Shown piece by piece: positions 36,442-48,100 of a DNA stretch of 64,000 nt. A program made the position numbers and the translations under genes. Each line of letters starts with the position of its first letter. The first letter of the stretch is position 1. The notes beneath the pieces were generated by a model. It did not search any database. It was not told where the DNA came from and saw only the letters and a program-made list of their open reading frames with translations. Location of the stretch: positions 267,810-331,809 of the forward strand of contig UESW01004375.1 of NCBI GenBank assembly GCA_900491605.1, written 5' to 3'. The DNA comes from Calamus simplicifolius (taxonomy: Eukaryota; Streptophyta; Magnoliopsida; Arecales; Arecaceae).

Positions 36442-36624
36442 GCGATGCAATTGCAACGTATTGCAGATTGCGACGAGGTTTATAGCAACGGCCAAATTGC
36501 GTCGCTATTGCGTCGCTAAATCCAATTTAACGATGCAATTTGGCATCGCTAAATCTAAATTTTCTTATAGTGAGATATTCAGGGGATATCCCTTATCCTC
36601 TATTTCAAACACAATCTTAATATT

Positions 36625-37012
36625 AATAAAAAATGTTCCCTCATTGCCTTTCAAGCTTTCTTGCACAACACTACTATCATTAGTGGTCAGTCATCACTGA
36701 AATAATTTGAATAATAATATCCTTGATGTAGCCATCCCTTTATCTTCTTTTAGGCTAAAATATGCTTGGTTCTCAAACTTTCGCTCAAATCTCATTTTGA
36801 CCTATAAGCCTCACTTGGTACAACTCTGTTTAAGGATGTTGACGCCCTTCATATTTTATTACATATATTAGTTAAAATTAATAAAATAATAAATATATCA
36901 TACTAATGAAAAAATTATATTTTTGATAAAATGATATATTAATTATTTTATAAAATTTTATTAATTTTATGCAATAAAATAGTAAAAATATGTTATTTTA
37001 AAATATTAGATA
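36625..37012. other. No gene seen
   Basis: AT-rich sequence between the nested insertion and the RTE relic. A phrase near 36760-36800 (TTCTCAAACTTTCGCTCAAA) recurs in similar form near 57740, suggesting a shared degraded repeat. Confidence 0.5.
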
Positions 37013-37019
37013 TTAAATT

Positions 37020-37356
37020 ATAGTTAAACTTTAAAAATAAAATTAGAAATAAATATAAGAAAATGATAGGAGTAACCTCAATTAAAGATAAAATGAGAGA
37101 AAATTGATTACGATGATTTGGACATATACAACGAAAACCTTTAAATGCTTCGGTTAGAAAAAGTGATCTTTTAACAATCTATGGTAAGAATAGAGACATG
37201 ATAGATCTAAACTAATATGAACAGAAATAATTAAAAAAATATATAACTATTTATAATTTAATACCAATTTAGTCGAATAGAACAGAGTGGAGGAAGCAAA
37301 TTTCTAGCCGACTCCATGTAGTTGGAAAAGGCTTCGATGAGTTGAGTTGAGTTGTA
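37020..37356 (+). mobile_element. RTE LINE relic (3' end)
   Basis: Plus-strand sequence matches the C-terminal coding end and 3' tail of an RTE LINE: IKDKMREN, then a FGHIQRKPLNASVRKSD-type segment near 37085-37170, ending TAGCCGACTCCATGTAGTTGG and a GAGTTGAGTTGAG tail. It is closely related to the relic at 20735-21115 and shares the same internal stretch (AACTTTAAAAATAAAATTAG). Confidence 0.7.
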
Positions 37357-38640
37357 TTTAGAAAAGTATATTTTTGCTTTAAAATTGATGTCTTTACTTC
37401 TCCATCACCGTGGCCATTGGGAACGAGTTAAACTCAGCCTCCGATCTGGCTCAGTTTCTAACGGTTAAAAACTTTTCGGGCTCACTCATTCTAGCCATCA
37501 TTTCAGTATTTCAGTGAAGATCCTCAACCTTCGTGACTCAACGCATATGTGCGAGTCATCATTTCACCGAAGATCATCAAATTTGGTGAGCCAAGGCAAA
37601 TGTGTGAGGAGAGCTGTTAAGCCATAAATAAGTTCTTTCTTATCAATTTAACTTATTTGGAATCAATTGGTTTATGCCCTTTTCGTTTCATGTGTTGGTG
37701 AATGTGACATACTGGGTGCACTGCATCATGCATCCCAACTCGCATCATGAATCTTTTTTTATATTTTTTTTTGTATCATTAATTCTTTTTCATGTTTCGC
37801 CGTTCAGCCATTCATGAGACTGCATTTGGGTGCATTAAACAATATTTTCTGGGAAGAAAATTCCCCACCTCTATTCAAAACCCAACATTTCTCGGGTGTA
37901 ATATTGATCTGGGTATTGATGTTTTATTGTATTTGGATGCAATGAAAGTACTTAAGACTTCGACATAGGTACGACCAAATCCAATCCAACCCGTTATCAG
38001 TAACTGGGATTAAAGTTATCGTTACGAAAAAGTTTTATTGTATCAGATACGGTGCAGCAGAAGCTGAGCTGCACCACGATTAACGTATGGCACATGCCTG
38101 CACACGCCGAAAAGGAAAGAATGTTTTTTTTTTTTTCTTGATTTACGTGCATACATACGTTGCATGCCAATCGCCAAGCGTGATGCGCGCATGCTGCACT
38201 GCATCGGGTGCATAAAAACCTTTCCTATCCTTACAGTGCTCTCAATTGGGAAACCAGTTGCCAAGGATCCACTGACCATTGACCATTGCATGTTAGACGC
38301 CACAGAACTAAACCCTCCATTACGCCTCACATGGCAAATAACCAAAACCCCCAGAGAGAGAATAAAACAAGGTAAAAAAGAAGAAATTGAGCCCAAAATC
38401 AGACACAAGTGACAGGATTGGCAAACACAGGTTTAAGGTGGGTAGAGTCCAAGTTGTTTTCTTACCTTCATATGAATTGTTTTGAAAACAAATCAAAGCA
38501 CCTAGCATATTGATCATGATAAAATAAGATCACCCAAAAAATAAAAAAATTAAAAAAATCAATTTGCATATGTGCAACACCGTAATACATTCATGCAACA
38601 CTAGAAATTACATGGAAAACCTGAGCAATGTAAAGATGCT
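37357..38640. other. No gene seen; downstream flank of the WNK gene
   Basis: No coding sequence recognised. Words built on GGGTGCACTGCAT and its complement near 37710 and 38210 may mark a degraded inverted-repeat element, but exact ends were not found. The WNK 3' UTR probably lies between about 38640 and 39178. Confidence 0.45.
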
Positions 38641-39178
38641 ACTCTGTAAAATACAGTTTCTACAAATATATACAATATGAATTCCAATAATTTATTGGTT
38701 TCATTGAACAATGATCACAAAGTTGCTCAGACCTCCTTTCAAGAAACATTTTTCTCCTCCTTGCTATTAAGTCACAGTCAATACAAATTCTCTCTTGAAC
38801 AGCATCTATCTTCAGCAGCGCAATCTTCAGATTTCATCAGGATACGCAAGAACCATTTCATGGAGCCATGACTCCAACCAAGAGGATACTTCACCAAAGT
38901 TTTTTAACAGCAGGGCCTTTCTAAGATTTTGACTTATATAATTTCTCATAGGATTGCAGAAACCCACATCAAAAAAATAAACTATAATGCAGGATCAGCA
39001 TATTTGTCTTGCCTCTGAAGCTTAACCCATCCACCTGCAGAATTAGTGGCCATCTTTTCATTAAACTTAGTGCTTGGTGCGATGCAAGGCTATCCCAATA
39101 CAACATCCGACAGTAGAGTTGCCAATGCAGGATGGTTAGAAGGAAAAACAGCAACAAAAATTTCCTGCATAACTTCAC

Positions 39179-42100
39179 CTAACTGTGGACCCTATCATCA
39201 TTAATTTTCAAACGGCATCTAGCTAATGTCCTCCTACGAATCAGAGGTGGCAGCCCCTTTAATATATCTGCTATAGCCCTCTCATGCTTCTTTTTCAGTT
39301 CATCGATTTCTTTTTGTTGTTGGAACATCAAATGCTCTAATTTCTGCACAAGAGATTTCACATCCTCAGATTCATCTTCCAATAGTGTATTAGAAAACTG
39401 TTCATCATCACCCACACACTGCTCATCAGTGGCTCCATGTTGAATGTAACCCAACTGAAGTGAAGAAGCTGCTTCATGGTCTGGATTAACCATATCAGCT
39501 GGGGATGGGTTTTGTAAATCAGGAGATGCTGATGAGGAATCAATTTCCACATTATCTATACCACTGTCATTAGACTGGGGGGAATCACTCTGCTGGTTAA
39601 TTGAAGTGCTGCCATCAGAGTGATGTTCGCTCTGGTCATCATTATTTAAGCCATCATTTTTCCGTTCACAAACCTCAATAGGTACATCATCATGTGCATG
39701 CGAATTCAACTCAGCAGATGCATCTGATGGAGTAGGCCATGGCCGAGACTCCTCACTGGTTCGCCTGGGAGAACTAGACCAGTACTTCCGACCAGAAGGT
39801 AGCAGTTCTAGCACAAGAGCACCACAGGGATTATCTGATTCATTGGGCAAATGAGAAAGTACATCTTCAGCTTCAGTGTCAAGGCTATCGGAAACAAACT
39901 CATTGACATGACTGTTGACAGCTTCTCCTGGCATCCATTCCGGAACATGGGCCGATATTTCTTCATCTATCATTGCAGCAATGGTCGTAACATCTTGATC
40001 TGTAAGGTCTAACTCAGCGACCATTTCAGTAGCAACGCTAATTGATGTGTCTACATCGATATCAAATGGGAAGTGGATGTTGCGAACTTGACCTGAAGAA
40101 GAAATTAGCAGCAGAACAATTTAGGATATTCTGAGTAATCTATGAACAACTAAGGAGGACCTAAATCAATGATTTGAAAAACCTGTTGAATCTGCAATTC
40201 GTAGCTTTAGAAATATTGTCATAACATCTTTGCGCTGACCTTCCACTGTGAAATCTAGGCCAGCAATTGGCGATTCTTCTTGTAAACATGCATCATTGGT
40301 ACTTGCACTAGAACAGTTAACATTATCTGCTTTTGATAAAAAGAAAAGGCAAGAACCAAATCTCAGGACATCTATCTTAAACTAGGCCCTTTGTAAATGT
40401 AGTTGGTTCTCATTTCTTTTTACCTGCATGACTCGGAACTGGCTGCAGATGATAGTTTATGCTTTCATTCTCAACTTCTGGTAGCAGAAAAGGATCCCTT
40501 AATAACTCTTTGCAGGCAATCTCTCAGAAGCACCGGCGATGCATTTTTCTATAAATTGCTTAATTGTGGGGTCCTTCACCTTTGCCAATGATGCAGGCTT
40601 GACTCCCTACATAACAAACAATAAAAGGCTGGATAACAAACAATCAGGAAAATACCAATCTATAATGAGCGGCTAATGGATAACAGACACTTAAATAGTA
40701 GGATACAATATGGTTAGGATATACCAACATATGTGTAGCAGGTCATTAATAAAATACAGCATATACTTATATGATAACATCAATCTTTTTACGAGCTCAT
40801 CATTTAGCTATCTTTCAAATCTTTAGACCATGATCAATAACAACATTTTAATATCAACATCATAAAATATAAAAATGATGACCATTCACCATTAAAAGGT
40901 TAACATTGAAAAATGAAATAAAAAACTCTCCCTCTCATATTTGGAGGTATTGAGGAAGTATCTTGAGTGTATCCAAAAAAATATCAGTTCTTTTTCAATT
41001 TTGAAAAATAGGATTACTTTACACAAGTACTGGACAGATATCTGAGAAGTATCTAGATAGTATCGATACCCAATACATAGCTAAACAGATATGACATGCA
41101 ATTTGAAGAATCTGTGCTTCCTAAATGAGCATTCATTGTATAATGAACTCAATAGCACATCTTGGAGAGCTAAGCTTGAATAACCTACAAGCATGAAATC
41201 ATAACTAGAACCTGACATTAAGAAGCTTTCCATCAGAGATAATTCATAGGAAATCAAGGTATGGAATAATCCAATAATTATAAATAAATCATATGATAAA
41301 ATCGAGCCATCCATCCTGAACTTTTCTTTCTTTTTTTGGGTAAACAAAATGGGCATCAACCCTCTACACTCCACTAGAATAGCAACAACCAACAGTGTTA
41401 GCCTTCACAGAATTGCAAACATCACTCGGAACATCATTATCCCACAAGTTGCTACTCCCACAGTTGAATTTCAAGTCAGCAAACAACTCAGTGACTCAGT
41501 TAACCTCTTAACGCATGACTAATCTTGTAAGACAAGCTAAGACAACTGAAAGATAATGTAATTCAGCATAAGGATGATAGATGTACCTAATCCAATCAAT
41601 CACTACAGCCGAATCTTCCTCAATCCACACACATCAAGCTCTAATTTGGAAATGGCATAATGTAAATAGAAAGGTATTTCATAGGAATAAACAAAGCTTT
41701 GCACATAGCTACAACATTCAAGAAAGTTTCTTCGTTAAGGGGGAAAATATGCTATAGAGATGAACAACGGGCTGAAAATGATTTGGTTCTACTAGAGTTA
41801 AAATAGATAAAGGTCTCATTAGAAGTCACCAACTCTCCCATGGACTGAAAGAATTATGCCCTGAAAGTCAATCACAGTTGTTGTATCAGTGGCAAAATTT
41901 GTAATTTCTCTCAACTCAAGAATGATAATAGAGGCAATTTTATATTTCATCATATGTTGTATCTTATATTTTTTATGATGAACCCCATAGAATAGGGCAA
42001 TGGTTTTAGGGTTACAAAGATAACAGTGAGACCTAAAACCTATAAACCCTAATCTAGAATATTTCTAGTCATAGGATCATCGATTTGGGGATCGATGAAT

Positions 42101-45100
42101 CCGGATAGACTAGTACATCTTATGTATGCTCGATTGTGAGGGTGGTTGGTCTCATGACCACTTGTGTAGGGACACTAATACAAAGATGTGGGTGCTCATT
42201 AGGTTATGAGTTCACTGAATTGATCCGACAGGAGAACATCAAATGAAAGTTTTACTTACTTGTCATAATAGATTGTTCTCTAAGTGGGAGTTGTGCAAGT
42301 AATCCTTAGACCTGAGACCACCATAGTATATTGTGCACATGAATCCATATTTTGGTTCATATTTATTCATAACAAAAGGTTATGTACGGGGTGATGCTAG
42401 ATACGAAGGATTGTGTATGAAGGTAATGAGTAGGTCAACAAGGAATCGATGACTCCTAGTAAGAGGAGTATTTATCCCAAGTAATCTTATCAAATGTTGA
42501 CTCAGAAAATCTTTGATCAAAGTATGATGAAATTAAAAAAGGTTTTCTTATTTATCATCGGTTGAGTCTTCATTAATGATTAGAGATTCAAATGGATTAA
42601 GTATGAGGGTTTGACATTTATCCATGCCCATCACTTAATTGGGATAAAGAAATATCGAAGGATTGAATTGCACAGTAACTTGCCACTAAAGGATATTTTG
42701 GTAATTTCTATCAAATTCCTCATCTTCTGGGTAGGCATGACACATTGCTAGATGTCAATCTTGTCTTGTAGGTTTTTATGAATCAATTAGATTGATTTCA
42801 TAAGTCAATTTGAAGGTTGGTCCAGATTGACAGTTTAAGTTAGCCCGATTTGACCTGTTCAGATAGTCGATACATAATCGGGCTAAATCAAAAACCTACT
42901 GTTGGCTAGATGAGGAACCCAGAGGGTCACACACAATAGAGAATTAATTGAAGAAGTTAAAAATATTTTTATTAGGATTTTTGAATCCTAATTGATTGGC
43001 CAAGATCGCATACTAGCATATATGGGCTAACCCGAGCTCCTGACTTAATCTGTTTAGGTCCATTTGCTTGCTGATTAGGATAATAAATTTAAGTTGGATT
43101 TAAATTAACATTAGCCATGTGTTGGGCAGCCTATCTAGAGTTTAATCTAAATTTATGGGATTTTTCTAGATTTTTTTTGATGATGATCAAATTCGAATTG
43201 GATTTGAATTTCAGCCTGATTTGGTTAGTTTGGGTTGACCCGGGGATTTAGTCCTTTTTTTAACCATTTTATTTCAAATTTAAATGAGTTTAATTTATTA
43301 AATATCATTTAAATTTATTAATAAAATAATTTAATAAATTAAATATTTAATATGTACTTGGTAGGGTTTGAACCGAAGACCCCTTGGACCCTTAGGCGCC
43401 CCCTCGGAGCGGATAGAAGCGCTCCTCACGTAAAACGTCTCCACCCTTTCTTCATGCCCCTTGGATGGCGCCCTTTCTCTCCATCCAACGCCTCTCATTG
43501 TTGCCCCTTCGTTTCTATTTAAAGGGGGCAGCAGATGGGATTCTAAAACAGAAAAGGAAAGAGAAAACAAAGAGCACGTAAGCCCTCCTTCTCCCTGTTC
43601 TTCTCCCCTTGTCTTAATATCACTATCATATTAAGACAAGGCCCTAAGTTGAGATAGAGAAAGGCTATTAGAGTGTGTAGAGGCTTGTTGGAAAGCTTTT
43701 AGAAAGCTTTTGAAGAGGAGAAAGTCCAAAGAGGCATTAAAAGGCTGCATATGATAAAAAGGCTGCTAGGAAGGTTCTAGCAAGCAAATAGGAGTGCTTC
43801 TTCGAATTGATTCTCGTGTGGATCACCTTTGGAGGGCATACACTTGTGTGCTCTTGGAGATTATTGGATTTAGCAATCAGGTATTTTTCTTACTCCTTTT
43901 ATTTTAGATTTTAATTGATTTACTTTTTGAACTGCATAAAGGCGATCTTGGAAATTAGGGCTTTTGGCGATGTTTGTTTTCAAAATGATTAAAGTTTATG
44001 AAAAGCATGCCTTCAAGCATCCCAAAATTCTCATAAGTGGTATCAGAGCCTTCTTCATGCATTCAAGAAGAAATCAAATTAATCTATTATGAATGATTAA
44101 ATTGATAGATCATTATATGTTTATAGCAAAATAGTAAGTTATGTTTAACCAAATTGGCATGATATGCATAATGTAATGATATGACTATATTACATTCATA
44201 AAATGGTTATTATTATGATTGTTAAAATAAGTAAATCATTATGTTCTGATGCATAATTAGCAATATATGTTATACATAATTGACTATTATGCTTTATATA
44301 ATGCAATGTCCTAGTAACTACTTAGGATTGGGTTAGTCACCATAGCCATTTGGTCATAAGAGCCAAGTAGGTTTTTTAAAGGCCCTCTCTTTCCATTCAA
44401 TGGGATCTCTTATGATATGTAGGGGTGCCGATGTGATCTTATCCCATGAACAAGTAATGAGAACGGATGATTATTTTTTTTAATCATATGCTTTTGTGAT
44501 GCATATTAGGGCTAATATGCGTATTAGTTGATATGATGAGATGAAGTATGTACTGATTGATTGTATGCCACAAGATTAGGGTTTCACTATAACCCTAATT
44601 AATTTAAAATATGTTTAGAAGTATTAGTTGTCATTATGTTGTAAGATTAATGACACACTATGCACATAAATGGATATGTGATACTTAGAAACGTATGGAT
44701 GTGCTCGAGACGATAAAAGCCCTCCTAAAAATTATATTTAGTTGTAGTATTATATTATCATGAAGCAAATCCTTTTTAGGGATTAATTGATCGATTGGTG
44801 TCTAAGAAAAGTGGTTCTGGGAAGGTAAAGAGAATGTGGTTTTTTAATTAGTTCCATTACTTACCTGGCCAAATTTATTTGGTGTCTAAGGCAAAAACGG
44901 GGGACTCCCACACCTCTTCCACTTGCTTCGCCAATTTGATTAATTTAAACCTTAGAATTGGAAATGCTAATTGGTTATAAATGCACTACAAAAATGCCTT
45001 CCTTCATACAAAGCCAAAATTATATCAAAACTATAGTAGGCTTGTTGAGCAAACTCAAGGCTTACTATTAGGGTTTAATGTAAAAATTTGACTTGGTGCA

Positions 45101-48100
45101 TATTATGCTTTATAGTATGCTTGTTAATGTTACTTTGTTGAGCAAACTCAAGGGTGACATTATTCAATCATGACTATATAGAATGAAGGGTCTGACTAAA
45201 CTAAGACATTATTGTTTGTTGTGCAAACACAAGGCTATAAGTGTCTTAGAGGCAAGTGTAATGTTGATGAAATTGGAAAGGGAATTTCCTACCCTTGAAC
45301 TTATAAATGTTTGTTGAGCAAACTCAAGGCATTTATAAGGAATTGGGATCTCAACCCCACTAAAGAAATCGGATATTGGTTTATCGTTTAACATAGTAGA
45401 GGGTTATGGTATTCGAAGAAAATAGTGGGAGACACAATTAGATTCAAAGTCCTTATCTAATTGTGATTATCATTTTTGAGTGGTCTGCTAATATATTGTT
45501 CTTGTTTGTTTGTAGACAATTAAATGGCTTCATCATTATCACTGTGGGGCATTTTAGATGCTAATAAACTAACCGGATCAAATTATGTCGATTGGTTGAG
45601 GAACCTGAGGATTGTATTAGCTCAGGAGAAAATTTCCTATATTCTTGATTCTTCGAATCCATATCCGATCGGAGAAGATGCTTCCGAGAAGGAAAGGGCC
45701 ACATTTAGGATGTGGCAGAATGACAGTATGACTGTCAAGTGCATCATGTTAGCCTTAATGAGCAATGAGCTCCAGAGGCAACATGAAAAGATGGAACCTT
45801 AGTCCATACTTCTCAACTTAAAAGAGTTGTATGGAGAGCATAGTAGGACTGCAAGATATGAGATATCTAAGCAGTTGTTTCGTGCACATATGAGTGGCGG
45901 CTCGCCTGTTCAGGTTCATGTCCTAAAGATGATTGACTTAATCACCCAATTAGGTCAATTAGGCTTCGTCATGGATGAGCAGCTAAATCAGGATCTGATC
46001 TTGCAATCACTCCCAGATTCCTTCTCTTAATTTGTCATAAACTACCACATGAATAAATTGAATCTTACATTACCAGAGCTACTTAACATGCTTAAGACTG
46101 CTGAGAGCCATTTTAAGGGAGAAAAGGCTCATCTTCTTCTGATCGATGGAAAGAAGAAAGAGGTGATGAAGAAGGGTTTAAAAAGAAAATTAAACCCTAA
46201 AAGAGCATCAAGAAGAAGAAGAAGGCAAAGAACTCTTCAGATGATGGATCTTGTTTCTTCTGCGGTAAGAAAGGACATTGTAAGAAGAATTGTAAGAAGT
46301 ACCTGGCAAGTTTGAAACAGGATACTGATAAAGCATCAAAAGGTTTGTTAATGATACAAACAAACTTATCATTGAGTTCTTCAACTTCTGATTCATGGGT
46401 ATTGGATACCGCATGTGGGGCTCATATATGCAACTCTTTGCAGGGGCTTCACAAAATTAGAAAGTTGGAGAAAGGTGACTTCAAGCTTTATGGCGCGAGT
46501 GGAGAGACCATCCATGCAGAAGCTGTTGGAACCTACTTGTTATTATTGCCTACAGGCAAAATACTTGAATTAAAATATTATTTTTTTCCGAATGTAGTCA
46601 GAAATATTATTTCTGTACCATTGTTATTAAAACAAGGTTATGAAATAAAAGTTGAGAGCAATTGATGCTCTATATCTTATTCAAATGACTTCTTTGGAAT
46701 GGGAAAATTTGTGAATGGTCTTTTAACTCTATCACTCAATGATAATGTGTTGCTTGTTGAAAACAAAAGGAGAAAGAGAGATGATACCAATGAAACATTC
46801 CTTTGGCATTGCCAATTAGGTCATATAAGTGAGTCAAGGATTAACAAGTTATACAAAGAAGATTTCTTTGGACCTTATGATTTTCAATCATTAGAAACTT
46901 ATGAATCTTGCCTCATGGGAAAAATGACCAAGTCTTCATTTACTAGACATGGAGAAAGGGCAACTGAGTTATTAGGGTTAATACATTCAGATGTATGTGG
47001 ACCCATGTCAACTCAAGCTATAGGAGGATACTCTTATTTCATCACATTTATAGATGATTTATCAAGGTTTGGATATGTATATCTTATGAAACATAAATCC
47101 GAAGCCTTTGAAAAGTTTAAAGAGTATCAAAATATGGTTGAGAAACAAACTGAAAAAGGTATTAAAATCCTTCGATCTAATCGAGAAGGTGAATACTTAT
47201 CCAGCGAGTTTCTTAATCATCTTAAGGATAATGGTATTCTCTCTGAATGGACACCTCCATATACACCACAATTAAATGGTGTAGCTGAAAGTAGGAACCG
47301 TTCCTTGTTTGATATGGTACGGTCCATGATATGCTTCACGGATCTTCCAGTATCCTTCTGGGATTATGCCCTAGAAGCTGCTGCATATGTAATAAACAGG
47401 GTACCATCAAAATCAGTTCCTAGCACTCCATATGAATTATGGAATGGCAGAAAGCCAAGTCTTAAACATCTTAAAATTTGGGGTTGCCCAGCTTATGTTA
47501 AAAAGGAATTTGTACATAAGCTAAATGCTAGGGCTGAAAAATGTAGGTTCATTGGTTATTCTCAAAAAGGTATTGGATACCTTTTCTATCATCCTACTGA
47601 ACAAAAGGTATTTGTTAGTAGGCATGCTGTCTTTTTGGAAAAGGAATTTATTTAAGAAGAAAGTAATGGCAGAATAATCGAATTAAGCGAAATTCAAAAT
47701 AAACAAACTCAAGTTCCTCAATCAGAAGTACAAATTGATAAGGTACAACCACAACATACACCTCCTCTTCGTAGGTCAGAAAGAGTGCGGGAAGCACCTC
47801 TTAGATATGGTTTTATGATTAAAAATAATAATGAAGCCAACGTCATTGAAAATGATGATCCACTGACCTATATGGAAGCAGTCGAGAGTAAGAAATCCGA
47901 CAAATGGCTTAATACCATGAAATCCGAGATGAACTCCATGTATGACAACCAGGTTTGGATCTTGGTTGACCCACCTGAGGGAATTGTCCCAATAGGGTGT
48001 AAATGGATCTTCAAAAGAAAGATTGGAGCAGATGGGCAAATAGAAACCTACAAGGCTAGGTTAATGGCAAAAGGTTTCAAGCAAAGACATGGTATTGACT

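Larger units (their letters stand above)
21596..36572. mobile_element. Non-autonomous CACTA (En/Spm) element, split by a Sirevirus
   Basis: The left terminus is CACTACAAGAAAAT and the right terminus is its inverted form with one change (CACTATAAGAAAAT on the minus strand, ending at 36572). These are classic plant CACTA ends. Flanking triplets are AGG and AGA, so the 3-bp target duplication matches in two of three bases. Subterminal arrays of GCGATGC/GCGACGC motifs fill both ends (about 21600-22810, 25980-26217, 36442-36560). Without the Sirevirus the element is about 4.75 kb. It has remnants of a TNP1-like gene (25140-25810) but no TNP2, so it would need transposase from elsewhere. Confidence 0.88.
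21348..36616. mobile_element. Harbinger-like MITE split by a CACTA element (outer shell)
   Basis: Left part 21348-21595 starts GGTAGTGTTTGG; right part 36573-36616 ends TCAAACACAATC, an imperfect inverted repeat (9 of 12). Both are flanked by TTA (21345-21347 and 36617-36619), the 3-bp target duplication of PIF/Harbinger elements. Both parts share repeated GGGATAA/TTATCCC words. Without the insertion the MITE would be about 292 bp. The family is inferred from ends and target duplication only. Confidence 0.6.

Noticed and set aside
38043..38408. 121-codon minus-strand ORF downstream of the WNK gene
   Set aside because: No domain, overlapping ORFs in several frames and no splice signals; not supportable as a gene.
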